Below, in pieces: positions 8,669 through 17,220 of a DNA stretch of 64,000 nucleotides. This DNA is from Castellaniella sp049671645 (lineage in GTDB: Bacteria > Pseudomonadota > Gammaproteobacteria > Burkholderiales > Burkholderiaceae_B): positions 10,122 through 74,121 of the forward strand of contig NZ_JBATVG010000003.1 of the NCBI RefSeq assembly GCF_049671645.1. Reading direction: 5' to 3'. Within the stretch, counting starts at the first letter, position 1. Each line of letters begins with the position of its first letter. The notes below the pieces were generated by a model that did no database searches, was not told where the DNA came from, and was given only the letters and a program-made list of their open reading frames with translations. A program made the position numbers and the translations under genes.

Positions 8669-9037
8669 ATGATCCAAATGCAGACCACGCTGGACGTGGC
8701 CGACAACACAGGTGCGCGTTCCGTCATGTGCATCAAGGTGTTGGGCGGCTCGAAGCGCCGCTATGCCGCCATTGGCGACGTCATCAAGGTGTCCGTCAAG
8801 GAAGCAGCACCTCGCGGGCGCGTGAAAAAAGGCGAAATCTACAACGCCGTGGTGGTGCGTACCGCCAAGGGCGTGCGCCGCAAAGACGGTTCCCTGATCC
8901 GCTTCGGCGGCAATGCGGCCGTGTTGCTCAATGCGAAACTCGAACCCATCGGCACGCGCATCTTCGGACCGGTCACACGTGAACTGCGCACCGAGAAGTT
9001 CATGAAGATCGTGTCCCTGGCGCCCGAAGTGCTGTAA
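8669..9037 (+). CDS. rplN: 50S ribosomal protein L14
   Basis: 122 residues, the standard length, starting MIQMQTTLDVADNTGA. L14 binds 23S rRNA at the subunit interface with L3 and L19. It is the first gene of this operon and follows a long leader; in most bacteria rpsQ would precede it, but here an unrelated signalling gene does. Confidence 0.98.
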   Translation: MIQMQTTLDVADNTGARSVMCIKVLGGSKRRYAAIGDVIKVSVKEAAPRGRVKKGEIYNAVVVRTAKGVRRKDGSLIRFGGNAAVLLNAKLEPIGTRIFGPVTRELRTEKFMKIVSLAPEVL

Positions 9038-9047
9038 GGAGCAGATC

Positions 9048-9368
9048 ATGCAAAACATTCGTAAAGGCGACGAAGTCATTGTGCTGGCAGGCCGCGATCG
9101 CAGCCGCCGCGGCACCGTGGTGGCTCGCGTCGACGACGACCACGTGCTGGTCGAAGGCATCAACGTCGTCAAGAAGCACGCCAAGGGCAATCCCATGGCG
9201 GGTACGCCCGGCGGCATCGTCGACAAGACACTGCCCATCCATATTTCCAATGTGGCGATCTACAACCCCGAGACCGGCAAGGGCGACCGCGTCGGCGTCA
9301 AGGTCGTGGACGGGGCCAAGGTCCGCATTTTCCGTTCCAACGGCGCTGTCGTTGGCGCGAAGGCATAA
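9048..9368 (+). CDS. rplX: 50S ribosomal protein L24
   Basis: 106 residues. The N-terminal KOW segment (IRKGDEVIVLAGRDRSRRG) is clear. L24 is one of the proteins that start assembly of the large subunit, binding the 5' domain of 23S rRNA. It begins 10 bp after rplN behind an AAGGAG ribosome-binding site. Confidence 0.97.
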   Translation: MQNIRKGDEVIVLAGRDRSRRGTVVARVDDDHVLVEGINVVKKHAKGNPMAGTPGGIVDKTLPIHISNVAIYNPETGKGDRVGVKVVDGAKVRIFRSNGAVVGAKA

Positions 9369-9380
9369 GGGGCGCATCAA

Positions 9381-9920
9381 ATGGCTCGTTTACAAGATTT
9401 CTACCGCACCAAGGTCGCTGGCGACCTGAAGGCGAAATTCGGCTATCAGTCGATCATGCAGGTGCCGCGCATCACCAAGATCACCCTGAACATGGGTGTG
9501 TCCGAAGCGGTTTCCGACAAAAAGATCATTGAAAACGCCGTGGGCGACATGACCAAGATCTCCGGTCAGAAGCCCGTCGTCACGAAGACCCGCAAAGCCA
9601 TCGCAGGCTTCAAGATCCGTGAAGACTATCCGATCGGCTGCATGGTCACGCTGCGTGGTCAGCGTATGTACGAATTCCTGGATCGTCTGATCTCCGTCGC
9701 CCTGCCGCGTGTGCGTGACTTCCGCGGCGTGTCGGGCCGTGCCTTCGATGGCCGCGGCAACTACAACATCGGTGTGAAGGAACAGATCATCTTCCCGGAA
9801 ATCGAATACGACAAGATCGATGCCGTGCGCGGGATGAACATCAGCATCACCACCACCGCAAAGACCGACGAGGAAGCCAAGGCGCTCTTGAGCGCATTCA
9901 GCTTCCCCTTCCGCAACTAA
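9381..9920 (+). CDS. rplE: 50S ribosomal protein L5
   Basis: 179 residues, the normal size. L5 binds 5S rRNA with L18 in the central protuberance and contacts S13 in the small subunit. Conserved segments include ITLNMGVSEA, AGFKIREDYPIG and FDGRGNYNIGVKEQIIFPEI. Confidence 0.98.
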   Translation: MARLQDFYRTKVAGDLKAKFGYQSIMQVPRITKITLNMGVSEAVSDKKIIENAVGDMTKISGQKPVVTKTRKAIAGFKIREDYPIGCMVTLRGQRMYEFLDRLISVALPRVRDFRGVSGRAFDGRGNYNIGVKEQIIFPEIEYDKIDAVRGMNISITTTAKTDEEAKALLSAFSFPFRN

Positions 9921-9929
9921 GGGGCTGAC

Positions 9930-10235
9930 GTGGCAAAACTTTCCCTCATCAATCGCGACATCAAGCGCGCCAAGCTGGCTGAAAAATTCGCAGCGAAGCG
10001 CACCGCACTGAAGGCGATCATCGCCGATCAGTCCAAATCCGACGAAGAACGCTATCAGGCTCGCCTGGCCCTGCAACAGCTGCCGCGCAACGCCAGCCCC
10101 ACTCGCCAGCGCAACCGCTGCGTGGTGACGGGCCGTTCCCGCGGCGTGTTCAGCAAGTTCGGGCTGACGCGTCACAAACTGCGTGAAATGGCCATGCGCG
10201 GCGAAGTGCCGGGCATGACCAAGGCCAGCTGGTAG
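9930..10235 (+). CDS. rpsN: 30S ribosomal protein S14
   Basis: 101 residues, the long form lacking the zinc-binding CXXC pairs of short S14. The RNA-binding C-terminal part (RNASPTRQRNRC, then TGRSRGVFSKFGL) is intact. S14 sits in the 30S head near the decoding region. The zinc-free form means this subunit protein does not depend on zinc supply. Confidence 0.97.
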   Translation: MAKLSLINRDIKRAKLAEKFAAKRTALKAIIADQSKSDEERYQARLALQQLPRNASPTRQRNRCVVTGRSRGVFSKFGLTRHKLREMAMRGEVPGMTKASW

Positions 10236-10246
10236 GAGAATCACAC

Positions 10247-10642
10247 ATGAGCATGAGCGATCCCATCGCCGATATGCTGACCCGCGTGCGTAATGCGCAA
10301 ATGGTCAACAAGACGTCGGTTTCCATGCCCTCCTCGAAGCTGAAGGCTGCCATCGCAGCTGTGCTCAAGGATGAAGGCTACATTGAAGATTTCCGCGTGG
10401 CGGGCGAACAGGCCAAGCCGCAGCTGGAAATCACGTTGAAATATTATGCCGGCCGTCCGGTGATCGAGCGCATCGATCGCGTCTCGCGTCCCGGCCTGCG
10501 TATCTACAAGAGCAGCGTCACCATTCCTCAGGTCATGAACGGCCTGGGCGTGGCGATCGTCTCCACTCCGCGTGGCGTCATGACGGACCGCAAGGCCCGT
10601 GCCACCGGCGTGGGCGGCGAAGTGCTCTGCTACGTGGCATAA
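10247..10642 (+). CDS. rpsH: 30S ribosomal protein S8
   Basis: 131 residues starting MSMSDPIADMLTRVRN. S8 binds helix 21 of 16S rRNA and is needed for assembly of the central domain. In E. coli it also represses translation of the spc operon by binding near rplE; whether that happens here is not shown by the sequence. Confidence 0.98.
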   Translation: MSMSDPIADMLTRVRNAQMVNKTSVSMPSSKLKAAIAAVLKDEGYIEDFRVAGEQAKPQLEITLKYYAGRPVIERIDRVSRPGLRIYKSSVTIPQVMNGLGVAIVSTPRGVMTDRKARATGVGGEVLCYVA

Positions 10643-10656
10643 GGGGGTATTACATT

Positions 10657-11190
10657 ATGTCACGTATCGCCAAGTATCCCGTTGCGCTGCCGAAAGGCGT
10701 CGAAGCCACGATCAGCGCAGGTCAGATTGTCGTCAAGGGCCCCTTGGGCACCCTGACCCAGGCGCTGGACGGCAACGTCCGCATCGCCCAGGAAGACGGC
10801 CATCTGACGTTTGCCGTCGCCAACGATTCCCGTCAGGCCAATGCAATGTCCGGCACCATGCGTGCGCTGGTCAACAACATGGTCACCGGGGTCAGCCAAG
10901 GCTTCGAGCGTCGCCTGAATCTGGTTGGCGTGGGTTTCCGCGCCCAGGTCCAGGGCAACGCGCTGAAGCTGCAGCTGGGTTTCTCGCACGATGTGCTGCA
11001 TGACATCCCCAACGGGATCAAGATCGAGTGCCCGTCCCAGACTGAAGTCGTGGTCAAGGGCTCCGACAAGCAGGTCGTCGGTCAGGTGGCTGCTGAAATC
11101 CGCGCTTATCGCGAACCCGAACCCTATAAGGGCAAGGGCGTGCGGTATGCGGACGAACGCGTGATCCTGAAAGAAACCAAGAAGAAATAA
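10657..11190 (+). CDS. rplF: 50S ribosomal protein L6
   Basis: 177 residues with the two related alpha/beta domains of L6; the conserved C-terminal signature (EPEPYKGKGVRY) is present near residue 150. L6 binds helix 97 of 23S rRNA close to the factor-binding site. Mutations in its C-terminal part confer aminoglycoside resistance in other bacteria; no such change can be judged here. Confidence 0.98.
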   Translation: MSRIAKYPVALPKGVEATISAGQIVVKGPLGTLTQALDGNVRIAQEDGHLTFAVANDSRQANAMSGTMRALVNNMVTGVSQGFERRLNLVGVGFRAQVQGNALKLQLGFSHDVLHDIPNGIKIECPSQTEVVVKGSDKQVVGQVAAEIRAYREPEPYKGKGVRYADERVILKETKKK

Positions 11191-11211
11191 GCACGCAGGC
11201 AAGGACGAATC

Positions 11212-11577
11212 ATGGACAAGAAACTCTCCCGTTTGCGTCGTGCCGCGGCCACCCGCCGCAAGATTCACGAACTGCGCGTGCACCGTCTGTCGGTGCATCG
11301 CACGAATCTGCACATCTACGCCAACATCATTTCGCCGGAAGGCGATCATGTGCTCGTCAGCGCTTCCACGCTCGAGCCCGAAGTCCGCAAGGAACTCGCC
11401 AGCCAGAAGGCCAACGGCGGCAATGCTGCCGCTGCCAGCCTGGTCGGCAAGCGCGTGGCCGAAAAGGCCAAGGCTGCCGGCATCGAACTCGTCGCTTTCG
11501 ACCGTTCGGGCTTCCGTTACCATGGCCGCGTCAAGGCGCTGGCCGAAGCCGCGCGTGAAGCCGGCTTGAAGTTCTAA
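11212..11577 (+). CDS. rplR: 50S ribosomal protein L18
   Basis: 121 residues, starting MDKKLSRLRRA with a basic N-terminal tail and ending in AREAGLKF. L18 binds 5S rRNA and carries it, with L5, into the central protuberance. The C-terminal FDRSGFRYHGRVKALAEA block is the family signature. Confidence 0.98.
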   Translation: MDKKLSRLRRAAATRRKIHELRVHRLSVHRTNLHIYANIISPEGDHVLVSASTLEPEVRKELASQKANGGNAAAASLVGKRVAEKAKAAGIELVAFDRSGFRYHGRVKALAEAAREAGLKF

Positions 11578-11586
11578 GGGAATCAC

Positions 11587-12108
11587 ATGGCTAAAGCACA
11601 AGGCAAGCACGCCGCCGAGCAGGAACGCGACGACGGCATGCGCGAAAAGATGATCGCGGTCAATCGCGTCAGCAAGGTCGTCAAAGGTGGTCGCACCATG
11701 AGCTTCGCGGCACTGACCGTGGTCGGTGATGGCGATGGCCGTATCGGCATGGGCAAGGGCAAGGCCCGCGAAGTGCCGGTGGCGGTTCAAAAGGCCATGG
11801 AACAGGCCCGTCGCGGTCTGCTCAAGGTCGCTCTGAAGAACGGCACGCTGCACCACACCGTGGTCGGCAAGCACGGCGCCTCCACCGTCCTGATCTCGCC
11901 GGCCGCTGAAGGTACCGGCGTGATCGCCGGCGGCCCGATGCGCGCGATCTTCGAAGTCATGGGTGTGCGTAACGTCGTGGCGAAAAGCCTCGGCTCCAGC
12001 AACCCCTACAACATGGTGCGCGCCACGCTGAATGGTCTGCGCGCCTGCTCCACCCCGGCGGAAATTGCGGCCAAGCGCGGCAAATCCGTCGAAGAAATCC
12101 TGGGGTAA
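11587..12108 (+). CDS. rpsE: 30S ribosomal protein S5
   Basis: 173 residues. An N-terminal double-stranded-RNA-binding fold contains the loop VVKGGRTMSF, where spectinomycin-resistance changes map in other species, followed by GIGMGKGKAREVPVA. S5 contributes to decoding accuracy at the neck of the 30S subunit. The extreme N-terminus is longer and more charged than in E. coli. Confidence 0.98.
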   Translation: MAKAQGKHAAEQERDDGMREKMIAVNRVSKVVKGGRTMSFAALTVVGDGDGRIGMGKGKAREVPVAVQKAMEQARRGLLKVALKNGTLHHTVVGKHGASTVLISPAAEGTGVIAGGPMRAIFEVMGVRNVVAKSLGSSNPYNMVRATLNGLRACSTPAEIAAKRGKSVEEILG

Positions 12109-12111
12109 GAC

Positions 12112-12297
12112 ATGGCACAGAAGCAAATCAAAGTCACGCTCGTGCGCTCCGTGATCGGCACTCATAAGTCCCACCGCGCCACGGTGCGCGGTCTGGGTCT
12201 GGGCAAGATCAACAGCAGCCGCGTCCTGATCGATACTCCCGAGGTGCGTGGGATGATCCGCAAGGTGGATTATCTGGTCACGGTCTCGGAAGCCTGA
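12112..12297 (+). CDS. rpmD: 50S ribosomal protein L30
   Basis: 61 residues, the usual size, with the core QIKVTLVRSVIG and VRGLGLGKINSSR. L30 binds 23S rRNA domain II. It begins three bases after the rpsE stop, so the two are probably translationally coupled. Confidence 0.96.
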   Translation: MAQKQIKVTLVRSVIGTHKSHRATVRGLGLGKINSSRVLIDTPEVRGMIRKVDYLVTVSEA

Positions 12298-12311
12298 ACA
12301 AAGGAATTCAG

Positions 12312-12752
12312 ATGTCTGTTACTCAACTGAATACGATCGCGCCGGCCGAAGGCGCCAAGCGTCCGCGCCGCCGCGTGGGCCGTGGCATCGGCTCCGGCCT
12401 GGGCAAGACGGCCGGTCGCGGCCACAAGGGCCAGAAGTCCCGTGCCGGTGGCTTCCACAAGGTCGGTTTCGAAGGCGGTCAGATGCCGCTGCAGCGTCGC
12501 CTGCCCAAGCGCGGTTTCACTCCGCTGGGTCGTCACCTGTCGGCTGAAATCCGTCTGTCCGACCTGCAGGCGCTGCCCGTCGACGAAATCGACGTGCAGG
12601 TGCTGAAGGCCGCCGGCCTGGTCGGCGATCTGGTGCGCTACGTCAAGGTCATCAAGACCGGTGAGATCACCCGCAAGGTTGCCCTGCAGGGCATCAATGC
12701 AACGGCCGGCGCCCGCGCCGCGATCGAAGCCGCCGGCGGTTCGCTGGCGTAA
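12312..12752 (+). CDS. rplO: 50S ribosomal protein L15
   Basis: 146 residues. A glycine- and arginine-rich N-terminal extension (RRRVGRGIGSGLGKTAGRGH) threads into 23S rRNA; the globular C-terminal domain follows. L15 is a late-assembly protein of the large subunit. The extended N-terminus and the absence of acidic residues there are typical. Confidence 0.98.
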   Translation: MSVTQLNTIAPAEGAKRPRRRVGRGIGSGLGKTAGRGHKGQKSRAGGFHKVGFEGGQMPLQRRLPKRGFTPLGRHLSAEIRLSDLQALPVDEIDVQVLKAAGLVGDLVRYVKVIKTGEITRKVALQGINATAGARAAIEAAGGSLA

Positions 12753-12761
12753 GGGGCAGCA

Positions 12762-14084
12762 GTGGCGAAAGCTCAGGCACATAAGCCCAGCGCAGGATAC
12801 GGCGACCTCAAGCGCCGCATCCTGTTCCTCGTGCTGGCCCTGATCGTCTATCGCATGGGGACGCACGTCCCCGTGCCGGGCATCAATCCCGATGCGCTGG
12901 CGGACCTGTTCCAGCAGAACCAGGGCGGTATCCTGGGGCTGTTCAACATGTTCTCCGGCGGGGCGCTGGAACGGTTCTCCGTGCTGGCATTGGGGATCAT
13001 GCCGTACATTTCGGCAGCCATCATCATGCAGCTGCTGGCCGTGGTCGTGCCGGCCCTGGAAGCCATCAAGAAAGAAGGCCAGTCCGGGCAACGCAAGATC
13101 ACCCAGTACACGCGCTACGGCACCGTGTTCCTGGCTCTTTTCCAGGCGGTGGGGATTTCCGTCGCCTTGGAATCGCAACCGGGCCTGGTCATCGATCCGG
13201 GGCTGTTGTTCCGCTTCACGACCATCGTGACGCTGGTGACGGGCTCCATGTTCCTGATGTGGCTGGGTGAGCAGATCACCGAGCGAGGTCTGGGCAATGG
13301 TATTTCACTGCTGATTTTCGCCGGGATCGTGGCGGGCTTGCCCGGCGCGCTGGGCGGCATGCTGGATCTGGTCCGTACGGATTCGATGTCGGTGCTGTCG
13401 GTGCTGTTCATCCTGGCCCTGGTGGTCGCCGTTACGTATTTCGTGGTTTACGTGGAACGCGGCCAGCGCCGCATCACCGTGAACTACGCCAAGCGCCAGG
13501 TGGGCAACAAGCTCTATGGCGGCCAGTCCTCGCACCTGCCGCTGAAGCTGAATATGTCCGGGGTGATTCCGCCGATCTTCGCATCGTCCATCATCCTGTT
13601 GCCGGCGACCGTGACCAGCTGGTTTTCCAGCAACCCGAACATGCGCTGGCTGGGCGATCTGGCGGCTGCCTTGTCGCCGCGCCAACCGCTGTACGTGACG
13701 CTGTATTCCGGCTTGATCATCTTCTTCTGTTTCTTTTATACGGCGCTGGTGTTCAATAGCCGTGAGACAGCGGATAACCTGAAGAAAAGTGGCGCTTTTG
13801 TCCCCGGAATCCGTCCCGGCGACCAGACGGCCCGTTACATCGACAAGATCCTGATGCGCTTGACGCTGTCAGGCGCGGTCTATGTCACGCTGGTCTGCCT
13901 GTTGCCTGAACTGATGCAGATGCGCTGGAATGTGCCGTTCTATTTTGGTGGCACTTCGCTACTGATTATTGTCGTCGTCGCCATGGATTTCATGGCCCAG
14001 GCGCAAGCCTACATGATGTCCCAACAGTATGATTCGTTGCTCCGGAAGGCGAACTTCAAGGGCGCGGGTCTTCCGATGCGCTAA
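12762..14084 (+). CDS. secY: Protein translocase subunit SecY
   Basis: 440 residues, ten membrane segments. SecY forms the channel of the SecYEG translocon for export and membrane insertion. The N-terminal signature (GTHVPVPGI) and the cytoplasmic loop signatures are present. The start is GTG at 12762, 9 bp after the rplO stop, with an AGGGGCAG ribosome-binding site; the next in-frame ATG would remove the first transmembrane segment. Confidence 0.97.
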   Translation: MAKAQAHKPSAGYGDLKRRILFLVLALIVYRMGTHVPVPGINPDALADLFQQNQGGILGLFNMFSGGALERFSVLALGIMPYISAAIIMQLLAVVVPALEAIKKEGQSGQRKITQYTRYGTVFLALFQAVGISVALESQPGLVIDPGLLFRFTTIVTLVTGSMFLMWLGEQITERGLGNGISLLIFAGIVAGLPGALGGMLDLVRTDSMSVLSVLFILALVVAVTYFVVYVERGQRRITVNYAKRQVGNKLYGGQSSHLPLKLNMSGVIPPIFASSIILLPATVTSWFSSNPNMRWLGDLAAALSPRQPLYVTLYSGLIIFFCFFYTALVFNSRETADNLKKSGAFVPGIRPGDQTARYIDKILMRLTLSGAVYVTLVCLLPELMQMRWNVPFYFGGTSLLIIVVVAMDFMAQAQAYMMSQQYDSLLRKANFKGAGLPMR

Positions 14085-14089
14085 AAATC

Positions 14090-14308
14090 ATGTCCAAGGA
14101 CGACGTCATTCAGATGCAAGGGGAGGTCGTGGAAAACCTTCCCAACGCAACGTTTCGTGTCAAGCTGGAAAATGGCCACATGGTGCTGGGCCACATTTCA
14201 GGCAAGATGCGTATGCACTATATCCGGATCCTTCCGGGTGACAAGGTCACAGTGGAGCTCACGCCCTATGACCTGTCGCGCGCCAGGATAGTTTTCCGCT
14301 CCAAATAG
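14090..14308 (+). CDS. infA: Translation initiation factor IF-1
   Basis: 72 residues, an S1-like OB fold (MSKDDVIQMQGEV to RARIVFRSK). IF-1 occupies the 30S A site during initiation. It starts 5 bp after the secY stop. Burkholderiales often carry two infA genes, one of them in this operon position. Confidence 0.97.
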   Translation: MSKDDVIQMQGEVVENLPNATFRVKLENGHMVLGHISGKMRMHYIRILPGDKVTVELTPYDLSRARIVFRSK

Positions 14309-14336
14309 GCGGCCGGTCAAAAACCAGGAGAATCCC

Positions 14337-14450
14337 ATGAAGGTAATGGCATCGGTAAAGCGGATCTGCCGCAACTGCAAAATCATCAAACGTCACGGCG
14401 TGGTGCGAGTCATCTGCACCGACCCGCGTCATAAGCAACGCCAAGGCTAA
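14337..14450 (+). CDS. rpmJ: 50S ribosomal protein L36, zinc-binding form
   Basis: A 37-residue gene: MKVMASVKRICRNC then RHGVVRVIC and DPRHKQRQG. Cys11, Cys14, Cys27 and His32 form the zinc ribbon of the C+ form of L36. It lies between infA and rpsM behind an AGGAG ribosome-binding site, the expected place. A zinc-free paralogue, if present, is outside this window. Confidence 0.97.
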   Translation: MKVMASVKRICRNCKIIKRHGVVRVICTDPRHKQRQG

Positions 14451-14483
14451 GGCCGGGCATCACGGATTTCACGAGGAACAGTC

Positions 14484-14849
14484 ATGGCCCGTATTGCTGG
14501 CATCAATATTCCGCCGCACCAACACGCCGAGATCGGCTTGACCGCGATCTTCGGCATCGGCCGTTCGCGCGCTCGCAAGATCTGCGAAGCGACCGGCATC
14601 GAATATTCCAAGAAGATCAAGGATCTGAGCGACGCTGAGCTGGAAAAGATCCGCGAACAGGTTCATTCCTTCACCGTTGAAGGCGACCTGCGTCGTGAAG
14701 TGCAACTGTCGATCAAGCGTCTGATCGACCTGGGCACGTACCGTGGCATGCGCCACAAACGTGGCCTGCCGGTGCGCGGTCAGCGTACTCGCACGAACGC
14801 GCGTACCCGCAAGGGCCCGCGTCGCGCAGCAGCGTCCCTGAAGAAATAA
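14484..14849 (+). CDS. rpsM: 30S ribosomal protein S13
   Basis: 121 residues. S13 sits at the top of the 30S head, contacts the P-site tRNA with its basic tail (TNARTRKGPRR) and bridges to L5. The helix-two-turns-helix segment near residues 15-60 (IFGIGRSRARKICE) is intact. Confidence 0.98.
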   Translation: MARIAGINIPPHQHAEIGLTAIFGIGRSRARKICEATGIEYSKKIKDLSDAELEKIREQVHSFTVEGDLRREVQLSIKRLIDLGTYRGMRHKRGLPVRGQRTRTNARTRKGPRRAAASLKK

Positions 14850-14861
14850 ATAGGAATCAAC

Positions 14862-15260
14862 ATGGCCAAAGCACAAGCCGGCGCCGCGCGCGTCCGCAAG
14901 AAAGTCAAGAAAAACGTGTCGGACGGGATTGCTCACGTTCACGCGTCTTTCAACAACACCATCATCACCATCACCGACCGCCAGGGTAATGCCCTGTCGT
15001 GGGCGACGTCCGGTGGCGCAGGGTTCAAGGGTTCGCGCAAATCGACCCCGTTTGCCGCCCAGGTCGCTGCCGAGTCCGCCGGCCGCGTGGCCCAGGAATA
15101 CGGCATCAAGACCCTGGAAGTTCGCATCAAGGGCCCCGGCCCCGGCCGCGAATCCTCGGTGCGTGCGTTGAATGCCTTGGGGATCAAGATCTCCAGCATT
15201 TCCGACATCACGCCGGTGCCGCATAACGGCTGCCGCCCGCCCAAGCGTCGTCGTATCTAA
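14862..15260 (+). CDS. rpsK: 30S ribosomal protein S11
   Basis: 132 residues with the family signature near the C-terminus (ISDITPVPHNGCRPPKRRR). S11 lines the mRNA exit region of the platform with S7. The N-terminus is very basic, as usual. It is 12 bp after rpsM and 10 bp before the rpsD start. Confidence 0.98.
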   Translation: MAKAQAGAARVRKKVKKNVSDGIAHVHASFNNTIITITDRQGNALSWATSGGAGFKGSRKSTPFAAQVAAESAGRVAQEYGIKTLEVRIKGPGPGRESSVRALNALGIKISSISDITPVPHNGCRPPKRRRI

Positions 15261-15270
15261 GGGGAACATC

Positions 15271-15894
15271 TTGGCTCGTTATACCGGACCTAAATGCAAG
15301 CTTTCGCGCCGCGAAGGCACCGACCTGTTCCTGAAGAGCGCTCGCCGCTCGCTGGACTCCAAGTGCAAGCTCGAATCCAAGCCCGGCCAGCATGGCCGCA
15401 CTTCGGGTTCCCGCACCTCCGACTTCGGTCTGCAGCTGCGTGAAAAGCAGAAGCTCAAGCGCATGTACGGCGTGCTGGAAAAGCAGTTCCGCCGCTACTT
15501 CGAGGAAGCCGAGCGCCGTCGCGGCAATACCGGCGAAACCCTGATCCAGCTGCTGGAATCGCGCCTGGACAACGTGGTCTACCGCATGGGCTTTGGCTCG
15601 ACGCGTGCCGAAGCGCGCCAGTTGGTGAATCACCGCGCCATCGAACTGAACGGCCATACCGCCGACATCGCCTCGATGCTGGTCAAGGCCGGCGACGTGA
15701 TCACGATTCGCGAAAAGGCCAAGAGCCAGATCCGCATCAAGGAATCCCTGGACCTGGCGACCGGCAACGGCCTGCCCCAGTGGGTGGAAGTCGATGCCGG
15801 CAAGCTGTCGGGCGTTTTCAAGCAGGCCCCGGATCGCGCTGATGTCGCTCACGACGTCAACGAATCCATGGTCGTGGAATTGTATTCCCGCTGA
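15271..15894 (+). CDS. rpsD: 30S ribosomal protein S4 (TTG start)
   Basis: 207 residues. S4 binds the 5' domain of 16S rRNA and starts 30S assembly; its S4 RNA-binding domain is at residues 97-160 (SRLDNVVYRMGFGSTR). The conserved N-terminus ARYTGPKCKLSRREG fixes the start at TTG 15271, six bases behind an AAGGGG ribosome-binding site; no ATG is available nearby in frame. A TTG start in such a highly expressed gene is unusual. Confidence 0.96.
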   Translation: MARYTGPKCKLSRREGTDLFLKSARRSLDSKCKLESKPGQHGRTSGSRTSDFGLQLREKQKLKRMYGVLEKQFRRYFEEAERRRGNTGETLIQLLESRLDNVVYRMGFGSTRAEARQLVNHRAIELNGHTADIASMLVKAGDVITIREKAKSQIRIKESLDLATGNGLPQWVEVDAGKLSGVFKQAPDRADVAHDVNESMVVELYSR

Positions 15895-15954
15895 TCGCCT
15901 CGGGTGGCTTCGCGCCACCGCGTGGTTCCCGGACTTTACCCGGGAGCTGCCATC

Positions 15955-15989
15955 CAGCCCACACCCAGGCATCCGCCGGGGGTGGGCTG
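15955..15989. repeat. Imperfect inverted repeat in the rpsD-rpoA gap
   Basis: CAGCCCACACCC (15955-15966) pairs with GGGGGTGGGCTG (15978-15989) with one mismatch and an 11-base loop. A smaller GGTGGC/GCCACC hairpin is at about 15903-15919. The 181-bp gap is large for this operon; the hairpins could stabilise the upstream message or weaken read-through into rpoA. Confidence 0.45.
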
Positions 15990-16075
15990 TGGTCTTGTTC
16001 CGGCTTCGCCGCCGGTCCTTCATGTCCGTCAGCCTTATCGGTGTAACGAGCCGAGGGTATTGAAAAGGAACACAT

Positions 16076-17074
16076 ATGTCCGCACAAGGTTTTCTCAAGC
16101 CCCGCACCATTACCGTGGAGTCGCTGGGCGCCAATCACGCCAAGGTCGTCATGGAGCCCTTCGAGCGTGGGTATGGCCATACGCTGGGCAACGCCCTGCG
16201 CCGTATCCTGCTGTCGTCGATGACCGGCTATGCGCCGACCGAAGTCCAGATCAGCGGGGTCGTGCATGAATATTCCACGATCGCCGGCGTGCGCGAAGAC
16301 GTCGTGGACATCCTGCTGAACCTGAAGGGCGTGGTGTTCAAGCTGCACAATCGCGAAGAAGTCACGCTGCAACTGAACAAGCAGGGCCCGGGCGAAGTCC
16401 GCGCTCGCGACATCGATCTGCCGCATGATGTGGAAATCATCAACCCCGATCACCTGATCGCCACGCTGACCGACAATGGCCGCATCGAAATGCAGATCAA
16501 GGTCGAACAGGGCCGCGGCTATGTGCCGGGCAATGTCCGGGCTCTGGCCGACGACCGCTCGGCCACGATCGGCCAGATCGTGCTGGATGCGTCCTTCAGC
16601 CCGGTTCGCCGCGTCAGCTACGCGGTGGAAAACGCCCGCGTGGAACAGCGCACCGACCTGGACAAGCTGGTGCTGGACGTGCTGACCAACGGCGTCATCA
16701 GCCCCGAAGAGGCCGTGCGCCAATCGGCTCGCATCCTGATGGACCAGGTGTCGGTGTTCGTGTCCCTGGCGGACAAGGACGCTGGCCAGCTGACCACCAG
16801 CCTGCCGGTGGGCGGCCAGTCGGCCCCGATCGATCCGGTGCTGCTGCGCCCGGTGGACGATCTGGAATTGACGGTGCGTTCGGCCAATTGCCTGAAGGCC
16901 GAAAACATCTACTACATCGGCGATCTGATCCAGCGCACCGAAAACGAGTTGCTGAAGACCCCGAACCTGGGCCGCAAATCGCTCAACGAGATCAAGGAAG
17001 TCCTGGCCGCACGCGGCCTGACCCTGGGCATGAAGCTGGAAAACTGGCCCCCCGTCGGGCTGGAGCGCCCCTAA
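16076..17074 (+). CDS. rpoA: RNA polymerase subunit alpha
   Basis: 332 residues. The N-terminal dimerisation domain (ERGYGHTLGNALRRILLSSM) and the C-terminal domain that contacts UP elements and activators (ELLKTPNLGRKSLNEIKEVL) are both complete. ATG 16076 follows an AAGGA ribosome-binding site. It is separated from rpsD by 181 bp and from rplQ by 146 bp, both with inverted repeats, hinting at separate control inside the operon. Confidence 0.98.
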   Translation: MSAQGFLKPRTITVESLGANHAKVVMEPFERGYGHTLGNALRRILLSSMTGYAPTEVQISGVVHEYSTIAGVREDVVDILLNLKGVVFKLHNREEVTLQLNKQGPGEVRARDIDLPHDVEIINPDHLIATLTDNGRIEMQIKVEQGRGYVPGNVRALADDRSATIGQIVLDASFSPVRRVSYAVENARVEQRTDLDKLVLDVLTNGVISPEEAVRQSARILMDQVSVFVSLADKDAGQLTTSLPVGGQSAPIDPVLLRPVDDLELTVRSANCLKAENIYYIGDLIQRTENELLKTPNLGRKSLNEIKEVLAARGLTLGMKLENWPPVGLERP

Positions 17075-17082
17075 GCGAACCG

Positions 17083-17114
17083 GCATGGCCCGGGGAGATC
17101 TCTCCGGGCCGTGC
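17083..17114. repeat. Long near-palindrome between rpoA and rplQ
   Basis: A 32-bp self-complementary sequence centred on GAGATCTC, 16 pairs with two G-T wobbles. It ends 106 bp before rplQ and is followed by TAAAAT rather than a T run, so it is not a classical terminator. It may be a processing or partial-termination site between alpha subunit and L17. Confidence 0.45.
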
Positions 17115-17220
17115 TAAAATCCTGCGCCTGTCCGAGATTCGGACGAGCGCTGTCAACCCACCCGGGCCGCGCCTAGTGCGATAGAAGATCCGGGTTTTAG
17201 ATTCAAACAAGGAAATCATC

